From the NCBI GenBank assembly GCA_032164245.1, contig JAVMKO010000003.1, positions 134,901,259 through 134,965,258 of the forward strand: a DNA stretch of 64,000 nucleotides. Direction: 5' to 3'. The notes beneath the pieces were generated by a model that ran no database searches, was not told where the DNA came from, and saw only the letters and a program-made list of their open reading frames with translations. This DNA comes from Sternotherus odoratus. Its lineage: Eukaryota > Chordata > Testudines > Kinosternidae. Positions 10,875 to 22,070 of the stretch are shown here, one piece after another. Within the stretch, counting starts at the first letter, position 1; the number at the start of each line of letters is the position of its first letter. The translations under genes and the position numbers were made by a program.

Positions 10875-11837
10875 AGCTGCTGGATGTTAAATTCTCTCTT
10901 TTTCTTTCTCATATTTATATTAGGTGGTTAATTTAACAATTGAGTTGTCTACTGGAAAATTAACCCATCTTTTCAGGGGAACATCCTCCTAAAGTTAAAT
11001 GGTGGGTGTATTTTGCCTCCCTGATTTCTATCACCTGCATAAAACATGGTCAGCTGGTCTTTATGCAGGTGAAGTGAATTGTACTCTCAGTGGGCAGTTA
11101 CTGTAGTGATCTAGTGTGCTAGCATTTTATCTCTCAAGTCAACAGAAATGAGTTTGGTGAGCTCACCTTTGCCGTCTGTTTGTGCTCATCATAACCACTG
11201 GGTGGTTGATAGTCTCTGCCAAGGACAAGCAATAACAGGGGTATTTCAGGTACAAAGCTAAGAGGCAGCATTCAAGAGAGGAGAATCACAAAGAAGAGGT
11301 CTTGGAAGAGGTAGCAGCCTGCCTGGAACTTGGAAGAGGAATGCAGGTTACAAGAGGGTAAAGTTTGGAGCAGGCACCAGGAATGTGGTTTGTGTCCCTC
11401 TATACACTTTGCCTAGGTCTTGGTAGCATTATGCAATATAATGGGGTTAATGTTTGCAAAAGGATTTGAGTTCCTCAGCTGAAACCTGCCTATCTTATTG
11501 TGATCATCATTACTATTAGGGGGCAAACTAGCACTGTAAAACGTTAATATTGTTTTTGCTGATCTGTCATACCTTTCCATGGCTATGTGAGCTGTAATTG
11601 GCAGCCAGAAGCTTGTCCATTTCAACAGCTTGCTGGCTGTCTAGCGAGCAGTGTAAGGTTGCTAAAGTCATTAATACTTTACATTTACAATAAACATATT
11701 TTTACTTCTCTGGTACCTTTCAGTCCGGACACCCAAGGTGTTTAAAACATTCCTCATTTAGAAGGATGTAATTCATTAAGACTCCAAATGATCTGGGAGG
11801 CAGAGAGCTAGGGAGGTCAGGATTATTTTTTGTTATT
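10875..11837. other. Unassigned intergenic sequence
   Basis: No gene and no clear repeat seen. Confidence 0.4.
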
Positions 11838-11935
11838 TTATAGATGATTAAACTGAGGCACAGAATGCTTAAGTGACTTGCCCAAGGTCACATAGCTAGT
11901 TAGTGGCAGAGACAGGAATAGACTCTATTCTGGCC
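11838..11935 (-). mobile_element. MIR SINE fragment
   Basis: The words aaactgaggcacagaatgct, tgacttgcccaaggtcacat and agtggcagagacaggaatag are the reverse complement of the MIR (CORE-SINE) middle region. It is old and truncated at both ends. Confidence 0.85.
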
Positions 11936-13594
11936 ACTGGTATGCACCCCTGGTTATATTCGGCATACAATGTTGGGTAATGGAGAGTTATGCTGCATAG
12001 ACTCACTGTCATGACCTTTGTCAGTCAATAGGATTCCTCCTTTCATAATGTTCATTTTATTTAAAAAATTGTGCTTGTTGCTTCCCTGTCAGAAAAGTTC
12101 TCTTCCACAGAGATGTCAGACGAGTGCTCAGTCCTGCAGTCTGTGGGCTCGATGATGACTTGGACTACACATCCATGCAGGAGTGGAAGCAGGAAGAAAG
12201 AAATCTCTTCACGCATTTGCATAGCCTACCAGGATCTTGCACCTGGGAATACAGCAGGAAGTGGGTGTGTATGTGTACATACTTCCTTCTCACCCCAGAA
12301 CAGATGGGTGAGTGGGTGTGGGGGTGATCCACCCACCAATGCACTGACAAGCACAGCTCTATAGGGTGTGTCTTAATTACTGGTATATGCCAGAAGCAAA
12401 TAACTCTTTCTCATGGCACAAGGGAGAATCCAGCAGGGAATGGTGGCTAACAGGGGTATCTCCTAAGGTGTTGCAGCTAACTCACATCCCTTGCTCAGGA
12501 CTGCACCCAAAGCTGCAATCTCGCCATGCACACGCAGTCTCTCTGGGGTGGAAGGTCTCCTTGATCACCAGTGCTAAAAACACAGCACATGAGTTTAGGG
12601 TGGAAGCCAACTAGCAACTTGCAGAGTGTAAAGTAAATGAGAAAGGCAGGGAGACAAACTGTAGTTAGAATTTAGCCCCAGCATTGGGCCAAGCGCCCCA
12701 CGCGTGTGGTGCTATTTAATGAGCTTGAGTGCTGAGGACTTGGGTTGTAGTTCTCATGTGGAGGATGGCACCCTGCAGCACCTTGCTTGGATATTAGTGC
12801 CCTGGTGATGAAGGGGGAAAGATGCAACTGGCCTCACTTCCTACAGTGCCTGGATTTTCCTCAGCCATCTTCCATACAAATCTAAAAGGCTGTTTAGTGT
12901 TAAACACTAACAAAATCATAGCTCAAGCTGCTGTACAGTAGCTGTGTGTCCAGCATGTTTGTCTAAACACCCACATTAATAGTGTTATCTGGAGCTCCTT
13001 TGTGGTTTTATAGGAATATTGGACAGAACACCAGTGGAGGGATTTGTTGGCTGTAATTTCATTACAGTGTGCTCTGTCATTGCATATCCTTTTTATGAAC
13101 ACAACCAACTATCCTATTTGCTATTTTGTAATGTCTTTTGTATTGTATTATAGGGCCTGCTTTGGCCATTCTTACACCATTTAAATAAATTGGACTTTTT
13201 GCCCAATAAAGCACTATTCGGTGTGAATAAGAGTGATGGAATTGGGCCCGCAATGATCTACATACAGTGCCTCCTAGGTCTCTTTCTTCAAAGGATCCCA
13301 CACGTTGGAACCCAACTGGTAAACGCTGAGGCTATTTCTCATTAGATGTCTTACCTTACCCTTACCCCTGATGAATTTCATCAGTCATAATGCTGCCCAA
13401 TTTGCCAGTGCATTTAAGTACACCTGGAGTTCTTCACAATCTTACGTTCTTGTTATGAACCAAAAGACAACTCCTGCAAACCCTTTACAGCCGGATAATC
13501 TTTACTCAAAGTCCCCCCTAAATTCAGTCGGTCTACTTGCATGAGCACTGATTGCTAAACTGAGTACAGATTGCAGGACTGGGCCCACTGAAAT
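11936..13594. other. Unassigned intergenic sequence
   Basis: No gene supported. Overlapping open frames at 12071-12614 show no domain and no plausible splice context. A trace of the palindromic repeat (gcatgagcactgattgctaa, gcaggactgggccc) occurs around 13540-13590. Confidence 0.4.
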
Positions 13595-13912
13595 GCAATG
13601 TCATCAATCATCATCATCATCACTAACTCGGTCCACTACCTCCTTCAGATCACAAATCTTTTAAATGACAATAGTCCAAATAGAGACCTTTTGGTGGTAC
13701 CCTACTATTCATCTCTCGCCAATCGGAGAAGCAGCTGTTCATTAACAATTCTTTGTTTCCTGTTGTTTAACCAGTTTTTAATCCACAGCAAAGACTTTGT
13801 CCCTAACCCCACAATTATTTTCTTAGAGGGGTCTTATCAAAAGCATCTTGAAAATCCAAGTAAATTAATGTCTTGCAGGTCACCTTTAGTTACTATTTTA
13901 TTAACTTTTTAA
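13595..13912 (-). pseudogene. LINE reverse transcriptase remnant (CR1/L3-like)
   Basis: The minus-strand translation gives GDLQDINLLGFSRCF, which aligns with the catalytic block VDIVYLDFSKAFD. Next come SLLWIKNWLNNRKQRIVNEQ, matching the conserved 'WIKNWL-NRKQRVV' block, and in a shifted frame NSRVPPKGLYLD, matching 'NSGVPQGSVLGP'. This block order is that of CR1/L2/L3-clade LINE polymerases. The catalytic aspartates of the first block are lost and there are stops and frameshifts. Only about 105 codons of the enzyme remain, and the protein is certainly dead. Confidence 0.75.
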
Positions 13913-15905
13913 AAAATAATATGTTGCACTTTTCAGCATCACTAAATGGCTTGGGTGGGGGCAAAGGGGAGTGATTTCAACCACATTTTGACACCTACTG
14001 TAGTGGCTTAACAGAGCTGTGCTTGGATTAGCACAGTTATTCTGTCTGTAGTTAAGGATGCTATTTCATTTCCTGGCATCTCTCTGCTCAGGTCAACCAC
14101 TAGTTCAAGGTGGAAGTGACAGGTTTGCAGCATCTCAAGTGTGCTGGTGTTAGCTCTTGGGAGTTTGAGAGGAAGGAAATAACAGTCCATAAAGTTTTGA
14201 TTGCTTGGAAAAGAAAAGATGTTTGTTGAAAGGCTGAGTAAGGCCAGCTGCAGGGCTCAGGAATGAGTGGAACTAGTCACGCTTTTGCTGTGTACTCACT
14301 TCAGCTCTGAATTGATGGAAATTTCTAGTTGGGTATTGCTGAGAAGGAGACTTCTTTATTATATCTAGTAGGGGACCCTCTCCTGCCACGGGTTTGGAAG
14401 TAAATGGGGAGTTCTCTTTAAAATGGTTGGAACAGTATGATCTAGAATAGAGGAGGGAGGGAAGTGTTGGCAAAAATAGTGGCAATGAAGAAGTCAAATA
14501 AATGTGCCATGCTCTATTCCTCCCCCAATTTAAAATACCAGCATTTTGCAAGCAATGAGCCATATGCTCCCAGGGCTTGCACGCCAAAAAGTGTAGCAAC
14601 TTACTACAAAACCTCTCTCCAACTTCTACACACAAGCCAAAACCTCCTACTTGATATGCTGCCTTCACACCCGTTTACAACACAACAATGGGCTTCTGCG
14701 AGGAGATCTGCAAAAGAAGGGCACACTCTGCAGACAAGAGAACATGGCAGCTGCGCCAATGTGGGAGGAGTCAGGGGAGAGTCCGGCCGTCCCTATCCTT
14801 GGGGGAAAGACAGGGTAAATTACTATAGAAAAGTGATAGCACATGAATACTTCCAAGCTAGATTACCGCCTCCTGCATAAAAACCCACACAAGGGGACCG
14901 GGAGACGGGATTCCCCTTGGGTTACCTACTCTGGCAGGGGTTTCTATACTGCCCCTGTGGTGAGAAGGGCTGCTTGTTTGGAATTGCGATGCTGTCCCCT
15001 CTCTTGCCCATTGGATCCTCAAGAAGAGAACACCAGGCTGCTGCTCCTCTGCCCCCAACCCCACTCCCTGGCATCAGAGCTCCTGGAGGAACTACCCGGC
15101 CATTGCAGGGGGGCCCTGAGACTGCTCAGTAGCAGTCACATAAGGGTCTCAGTGGGAGGTAACACAACTCAAATTGTACTTCCCTGCCCCCCAAACTGGA
15201 TTTACACATGGAAACCCAGGTCCAGAATAAGGGATGGTGCTGCACAGATCCACAAGCTCTTGTTCCACACACCCTCTTCCACCTTGTACCTGAAACCCTC
15301 TCAGATTTCCCTTTATGTGAGGCTTTGGAGAGGGGATCTGTACCATGGGGCCTTCTCCATGGCAAAGCAGGCTCCCTCCAGGCACAGATCACCAGGGGGA
15401 TGGCCAGAACGCAGTCCGTTGGCTATCAGCAGAAATGTGCTACTCACTGTGGCAGAACAAGTGTTTCCGTGGATTCCTGTGGATACTATGTAGGGGCTAC
15501 CTGCACCTGACGGATGAGTGGGAGCACAAGCAGCTGCATGTTTCTGTTTGCTGTGACCCCCTTACCACTTGTTCAGTCTCTGCAAATTCCCCGGGAAGCA
15601 TAGACGAGTAACCTGCACCTCCACTACATGCTCCAGCCTGCCTCAGAGACCACAGACTGAGGTTGGCTTGTAGGGGTGAAGCATGTTGCCTGTTGAACCA
15701 TCAGTAATTCTCCTCTACGTTGTTGACCCCACCCTCAGAGGGGTTACGTCTAGGCACTGAGAGGCATAACCACTGGCAGCATGGTTGCTAAGGCAGCTGT
15801 ACTGCCAGGGGAGACGGTGAGGTGAACTGAGTTGAGAAAGAAGTAGCTTCTCTATAGAAATGGGGCCTCAAGCTACACCACCTTGTGCTGTGGCCCTGCC
15901 AGATC
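13913..15905. other. Unassigned, moderately GC-rich, with long but unrecognised open frames
   Basis: Several overlapping frames occur here, the longest 14843-15493 (+, 216 codons) and 14464-14880 (+, 138 codons). Neither shows a recognisable domain, and the protein composition changes abruptly between segments. Multiple frames on both strands are open in the same interval, as expected from stop-poor GC-rich DNA. I do not call a gene. Confidence 0.3.
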
Positions 15906-15913
15906 TTATGAGT

Positions 15914-16299
15914 GAGGCTACGATTTATCATGGGTATTTTTAGTAAAAGTCACGGACTGGTCATGGGCAATAAACAAACACGCATGGCCCGTGAGCTGTC
16001 AGTGGCGTTTACTATAAATACCCCTGACTAAATCGTAACTGGGGAGGCCCCGGGGCCACTGTTCTGGGGGCCTCTGGGGCACTGTTCCGGCCACCCTGGG
16101 GCTGCCCACCAGACGCTGCCTGCAGGATCACTCCAGTAGCAGCTGGTGTGGCGGTCCCAGGCGATCCTCAGGCAGCTGGCAGTGGGGCCAGCTGCTTGTT
16201 TGGCCCTAGAATCAGCCACTCTGCTGCAGAAGTCACGGAGGTCACAGAAAGCCACGGAATCCATGACTTGTGACCACTGTGACGGACACGCAGCCTTAC
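15914..16299. mobile_element. hAT-type nonautonomous element with 8-bp target duplication
   Basis: The flanks 15906-15913 and 16300-16307 are the identical octamer ttatgagt, and the match extends by one more base on the 5' side. The ends are short imperfect inverted repeats (gaggctacg and, reversed, aaggctgcg). An 8-bp duplication is diagnostic for hAT transposition. Inside, 15918-15965 and about 15988-16040 are imperfect inverted copies (cgatttatcatgggtatttt against taaatacccctgactaaatc), so the left part folds back. No transposase frame is present. Confidence 0.85.
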
Positions 16300-16410
16300 T
16301 TATGAGTTCAGAGATGTCAGACCAGGTTGGTGCTTAGATGAGAGTCTTTTGATGATCACTGTTGGTCTTCAGAGACTAGTTTTGTTGGCTCAATAGGTAG
16401 CAGGCTCTGA

Positions 16411-16746
16411 CCTAGGCGGTCGACGAGGGTGGCGTGATTTGCGGGGAAACATTTTCCCGCCCTTGGCTGCATTTTGGTGTCCATACCTGCTCCTCCCACG
16501 GCCAGTGAACTGCCTCGGGGGGCGGGAGGGGGGTAGGGCGCTGTCCTTAATTCGGGCGGCACTCCTCGGCAGCATTTCTGCAGCCATATCTGCTCCACCG
16601 TTTTGGCCACTGGCGGCATTCTGACAGCTGCTCTCCTAGGGCCAGCGAACCTTGGGGGGGCGGTGAGCTATCCGTAATTAGGACAGCGTTCCCCCCCCCC
16701 CCCTTAGTGGCAGTTTGGTGGCATTTTGGCTTCACCGCCTAGGGTG
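16411..16746. repeat. GC-rich repeat with CCTAGGCGGT inverted ends
   Basis: cctaggcggt at 16411-16420 is the exact reverse complement of accgcctagg at 16734-16743. The interior is GC-rich, with a C-run at 16690-16703. A related CTAGG/CCTAG palindrome occurs at 35722-35749, so the two may share a family. Probably a DNA-transposon derivative; no target duplication identified. Confidence 0.5.
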
Positions 16747-16755
16747 GCAAAAAAG

Positions 16756-17829
16756 GCTCATACCACCACTGGTTTTGACACTAATGAATCATCCCCAAGT
16801 GCTAGTGTTAGGAAGCCTTAGGGAAGAGATGTAAACAGCATTAACTTTGATGGGAATTACATTTAGGCCAATAGAGAATAGGAGTCAATAATCTAAATAT
16901 GTACTTTTCTTATGTATTCATTTCTTTTTATGAGAGCAGCCTATTTATTTTTGCTATGGCCGTTACTGTGCTTTTACGGGATTTTTATCGGCCTGTACTC
17001 ATGTGACCAGATCTTACAACAAAAGAAAAGCTGGGGATGCTTTTTAAGAGTGCAGCTTTGGCATTACAAATAAATAAATATTTGTACTAATAATAAATCT
17101 TTCCAATAGCTAGTGTATGATCATGTACATTCTTTTTGACTTTGGTGTGAAATACACTTTTCAAAGGAGGTAGATTACGTGTAGTATTTTATCACTCCTG
17201 AAGTTTGTTACTTTATTTTCTGCAAGTGACAATCAAAAATCTTTGTTGCAAGATTCCATAAAACAGGACTGTGCTTTTATTTTTTTCAGAAGCCTGTCTA
17301 TGATGTACTGGGCTGTGGTGATAGGATTGTATGAAGTAGGGCTGTTATTTCCTATCCAGATGTGGAGAACCTATCTTCGGAAGGCCTGTGTTTTGCAGGA
17401 GATCAGTCTGGGTGATCATAATGGTCCCATCTGAGCTTAAAATTTATGAAGGGAAGGCAGGGTATCAGACAATCATTTTGCTCTGCAGTTTTGGTGATGT
17501 GAGCATCATGTGATGGTCAGATGAGAGGAGCAGGGATGTGGGAAGCACATTAGTATAGCTCCTACATTGTAGGGATGAGAAGATCATGAAAGAAAAATGG
17601 AATGGATGGCTAGCCCTACCATTATGTGATTGGGGATGAGGCTAGAAAGGAGCACAGAGAATGAGGAGGCAGCCCCAAGACCAACAAGGCATGGTATGGA
17701 AGGGGCCACAGAGTAAGAGGTGAAAATGAGAAGGAAAGAACGGGGGGGGGGGGGGGGGAAGAGCGTAGAAAAAAGGGAGTGGAGACAGAAGAGCTGTCCA
17801 GTCAGAGAGGAGGTTTAGGAACCAGAAGA
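16756..17829. other. Unassigned intergenic sequence
   Basis: No gene seen. 16900-17250 is AT-rich; a G-run of about 16 lies at 17743-17758. Confidence 0.4.
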
Positions 17830-17834
17830 ACATA

Positions 17835-18135
17835 GGGTTTGTCTTCACTACCCGCCGGATCGGAGGGTAGCAATCGATCTTTTGCCGATCGATTTCTCGC
17901 ATCTGGTGAAGACGCAAGAAATCGATCGCCTGCAGCACCCCCGTCGACTCCGGAACTCCACCTCGCCGAGAGACGCAAGCTGGAGTCGACGGGGGAGCAC
18001 GCCGCCGACTTCCGCCACCGTGAGGACAGCAGGTAAGTCGGCTGGAGATACGCAGACTTCAGCTACATGAATTACATAGCTGAAGTTGCGTATCTGCAGT
18101 CGATTCCTCCCCCCCCCCCCCATTGAAGACCAGCC
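17835..18135. mobile_element. Harbinger-like miniature element made of serial hairpins
   Basis: The ends are imperfect inverted repeats (gggtttgtcttcacta against, reversed, gggctggtcttca). Three hairpins lie in series: 17886-17897 pairs perfectly with 17917-17928 (12 bp), 17938-17951 pairs perfectly with 17982-17995 (14 bp), and 18047-18065 pairs with 18077-18094 (18 bp, one bulge). CpG-rich words such as gtcgac and cgatcg persist, suggesting limited decay. The flanks are ata and atg, so the target duplication is not clean. The sister copy at 39780-40080 has clear TTA flanks, which supports PIF/Harbinger. Confidence 0.8.
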
Positions 18136-18599
18136 CATGGAAGAGGAAAGGGGGAGAGAGAGAGAAAATCACCTTCTGCCAGTCCCCGAGAAAAGGCTAC
18201 TGTACTTGGTGACACCTAACTTGACTTTTCTTGAGTAACTATTGGGATACGTGAAGGGACCCAGCTGCCTGGCTGAAAGTGGAAAAACTGGGGCCAGAGG
18301 AATCTTAAAATAAGACAAAATGGTATGAAAAGAAGGAAGTGGGTCACATGCCTATAGGCATTAAAAATCTTTTAGGCCTTCAATAGTTATTAAACAAATA
18401 TCTTCCCCCCGACTTTTCCTTTCATGCCCTCCACTCATCTCAATAAGGCTTGGGGGCTCTAAACCTCAAGCAAACTAAGCTTCTCTTAGTAGCCTTTTCT
18501 CTTACCTAACCCCATCCCTCTCTCCTTCTTCCAGCCGTCCATTTTATTCTCAATGTCTACTGTGCCCATGCTCATTTGTCAGTGGAAACCATCCTGATG
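18136..18599. other. Unassigned sequence
   Basis: No gene and no repeat seen beyond short purine-rich runs near 18150. Confidence 0.4.
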
Positions 18600-18604
18600 G
18601 CATC

Positions 18605-19330
18605 TGTAGTGGGGTGACTGCCCTACTCCAGTGGAGAAGGGTTTAAAACAGCCCTGGGAAGGGCTATGGCTGGGGGCAAGCAGCTCCCAGGCTGAGTAGG
18701 GAAAGCTGGGCTGATTGGGAAGTAGGCTTAGCTGGGTGGCCACGCCCCAAACAGACCAGGCCCTTATAAAAGGGCTGAGAGGCAGGGGCCTGAGAGAGAG
18801 TCTCCTTCTCTAGCTGAGGAGGCAGATAGGCCTGGCTGCTGGGGAAGCCCAGAGTACCGAGAGGGAAGCAAGGCTGGGGCAAGGCAGAAGGAGCTTGGGG
18901 AAGCTCTGGCCTGGAAACCCCCAGGCTGCAGGGCCTAGGAGAAGGCCCCACAAAGGGTACTGGAGTTTCAGGGGGCAGCCCAGGGCTCCAGAGGCAGAGC
19001 AGCAGGCCAACCCCCCTTGCCTGTGATGAGTGGCAATTATACTGCAGTCTGCCTCAGTGAATGGGGGCAAATGGTGACTGGCAGTCGCCTAGACTGAGGC
19101 AAGGTGGGGATAGAGCATGGGGGTTCCCTGGGAGGGGAGACCCTAAGACCTGAGGGGGTACTGCAGGGGTGCAGCACCCTCGGTAAGAGGGCACTGGGGT
19201 CCAGGGAGGGACTCTGGGCCAAAGCAGCAAGCGGGACATCTGCTTGAAGAGGGCGCTCCAGAGGCTGGCGAGCTAATTCCCGGACAGACCAGCAGGAGGC
19301 GCTGCAGGGGTGAGTCGCCGCCCTGCCACA
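18605..19330 (+). mobile_element. Solo LTR of a retrotransposon or endogenous retrovirus
   Basis: A 726-bp block starts TGTAGTGGGG and ends CCCTGCCACA, i.e. TG...CA termini with imperfect inverted ends. The pentamer gcatc flanks it at 18600-18604 and 19331-19335, a 5-bp target duplication. A TATA-like ttataaaa at 18764-18771, about 160 bp in, fits an LTR promoter in plus orientation. No gag, pol or primer-binding site follows, so internal recombination between two LTRs probably removed the coding part. It is GC-rich relative to its flanks. Ty3/gypsy-type and retroviral LTRs both fit; I cannot separate them. Confidence 0.85.
18764..18771 (+). promoter_or_regulatory. TATA-like box within the solo LTR
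   Basis: ttataaaa sits in a GC-rich context, with ggccc/gggct words on either side. The position is plausible for the U3/R boundary of the LTR. Current activity is unknown. Confidence 0.5.
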
Positions 19331-19335
19331 GCATC

Positions 19336-21942
19336 TCTGCCATCCACTCTGCATCCAAGCTCCATCCAGAGCACAAACATCCATGCAGTTACTTTTCGTG
19401 CCTCAGGATGAGCTCTTTGAGCCATTCTGTCAACCACAGCTCTGAGACTTGCTCTTGTAGGCTGTACCCTAAATAGCCTTCTCTCTCCTCCCATTCCTCC
19501 CTCCCACCAATGGCTCTCATTGGGACTAGGACCACCCCTTCCATCCCACAGTGGTCTATGAGGAAGGCATAATCCCCTTGGATATGTGCACAGGTTACCC
19601 AGACCTTGGGGGTTAAGTGCAGGAGTAAGTGGGCACTGTGTGCATGCTGTTCCTCCAGGCCTCTGGAGAAGCAGATGGGCTGAAGAGGATGGGGAATGGG
19701 TAGAACCTTGGTTCCCACCCCATACACCCTCAATGGCCTGGCCACCAGCTAATTACTGCACCACCTTCTCCTGGAAGAAGGTAGGTTGCAGGGAGGGAAT
19801 GGTGCTTCAGTGGAATATCTGCTGGGGTATTGCAGCTTATGCACCACCAGTTGCTTACAGCTGTGCCTAAAAGACCAACCAAGCTTTAAAGTATATCAGT
19901 AATTGGACGCTGGAGCTCCGCTATGCCCAAAGTGATCACTACATCTCTGTGTGTGCATGGGAGGTGGGGGGTTAGGTGGGAGGGGACTGACACAGGGGTT
20001 TGGTACTATGGTAAGGTGTGAAGCAGATTCAACCATTTGGACTTATCTGAATTTCTGCCTCTTGATGCTCACTTGTTGAGCCAATCCCTGCACCAGGTGG
20101 CATTGATACTAGCAAGCATCACAGTGCCAATGAAGAAGGCTTACTGATGAATTCATTTTGAAACCACTGTTGTGCAGCAGCTTAGCAATTAATCAAGGTG
20201 AAAGATGAATTGCAAATATATTGGTCTGGAAGGTCCCAATACTCCATTCTGTGGCTTGCAGATACTAAAGACAAACTGATTATGATTTCCCTTTACTTTC
20301 CATCCATCTTAAAGACAGGGGGGAATATTCCAGTTGTATGAGACAGGCAAGGACGTTGCAACGATGCCTATGGTGTAATGTTTGACTATGTGCTGTTTAA
20401 TGGCATGTTTCATGATTACAAACAGGTAACAGTACTCATGCTAAAAATGTTTAGACATATGGATTCCCCTAGTACTCAGAGTTATTCTCATCCACCAGAT
20501 CTGTAGAATAGTCCAGCTGCATTATAATACTGTGTGCATAATAAAGGCACATTTTAGAAGGCTACATAAATATAACTGGAACAGATAAATGCATAATATT
20601 AAAAACACACACATATTTTTACTATGGAAATTAAATACGCAAGATAGGTTTAGATCAGTGTTAAAAAACATAATGGGAATGGCAAGTGGCATAATAGGAA
20701 TAATGCCATGGGATTATCCCAGAGCAATAGGGGAATAATAGGAATGGGATAGTATTAAGGACAAAAGGTTCAATCCTGCAAGATATTGAGCAATCCCTAA
20801 GAAGTACTAAACAGCCTCAGCTGCTTTTATAGTCAACAGGAGTTGAGGGTAATGAGCACCTGGCAGGATCAGACCCTAAATCAGAAAATTCTAAGCTAAA
20901 GTTGACACTCTCAGCCTGGATTTACATGAGATGACAATTTGGACTCCTTAAGAAGAATCAGCCACATTGAAAGGACTTTTAAAGCTGTGGCCAAACTTTC
21001 ATTATGGGCTCAATCCAACACAAAAATAGTAATGTAAGACGGAAGGACTCCCATTGAGTTTAACAGTAGTTGGAGCAGGCCCCCTTATCAGAAGACACTC
21101 CAAGAGTGTTGAAAATTGGCTTAGGAAGCTACATAACAGGCACATTTCAATAAACCCCGTGCTGCTGGCTCTGCAGTTAGATGGCTCCAGCTTAAGTTGA
21201 TTTTCAATTGTTGGCCGTCCAAGTTGTGCGTGCTCTACAGCCCATTCCACCCCTTATTAGAAGCCCCTGTTACATGCATAAAACAGGCATCTAAGCCAGG
21301 GTGATAGAGCTACAGGAGATGGTGCTTCATGATAAAAACATATTTTGATTTCATGCCAATATTTTCCTGAAGTAGAAAAGTATCCTTTCAAAACGAACGA
21401 GCCTGCAGTAGTAAGTCCTTGACTCAGGGTGCAAGTAGGAGTCTTTCAGTAGCCATATTACCTGGATCTATGTGAAAATGTAATGACTAAGACCATGTCC
21501 TGCATACACATATGCATGTCTTCTAATAGTCCCACTGCTGCTAATGGAACTATACACCTGCTCATGCGGAGAGTTTATTTTGCAGGAATGGGGTTGAGGG
21601 CTCTGCTCTGCTCCCATGTAAAATCAACTTGAATTTCGTTGTTGACTGTAATGGGCGGAAGATCAGGTCCTTAGCCATCAGCCTTCTTTAAACACCAAAT
21701 CATGTTTTGCAGGTGCTTCAAAATGTACTTGTATATTTTAGGGGTCCACGTTTGGATCTAAATTTAAATCTCCCGGAGGTGCTGTCTGTCGCAAATCATA
21801 TCTTGACACTTACGAATGGAGTGCGGGTGATTTGCTTTGACACCTACATGCCATTTTGATAGGTCGAGCCCAGGTCTCTGAATATTCTACTTTTGTCCTG
21901 TGTGCTGCATCACTGAGGTTTTTCTTTTTTATGTGAATAAAT
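19336..21942. other. Unassigned, with two palindromic repeat copies
   Basis: No gene seen. 20768-20880 (aatcctgcaagatattgagc ... ctggcaggatcagaccct) and 21490-21590 (gtcctgcatacacatatgca ... tattttgcaggaatggggtt) are degraded copies of the palindromic repeat type described at 6012. Confidence 0.45.
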
Positions 21943-22070
21943 TCACAGAGTTTAAGGCCAGAAGGGACCACCAAGTCAACTAGTCAGTCCCCCTGTATAT
22001 CACAGGCCACCACCACTACCACCCTCACATGAAACCCAACAAGTGAATTAGACCAAAGTATTACAAACTC
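21943..22070 (-). mobile_element. CR1-type LINE 3'-end fragment
   Basis: tttaaggccagaagggacca, then gtatatcacaggccacc, then agaccaaagtattacaaact match in order the reverse complement of the turtle CR1/L3 3' region. It is truncated and diverged. Confidence 0.65.

Noticed and set aside
18664..19494. Multiple overlapping minus-strand open frames
   Set aside because: They lie within, or run just beyond the end of, the solo LTR, which is GC-rich and stop-poor; LTRs do not normally code for protein and no domain is present.
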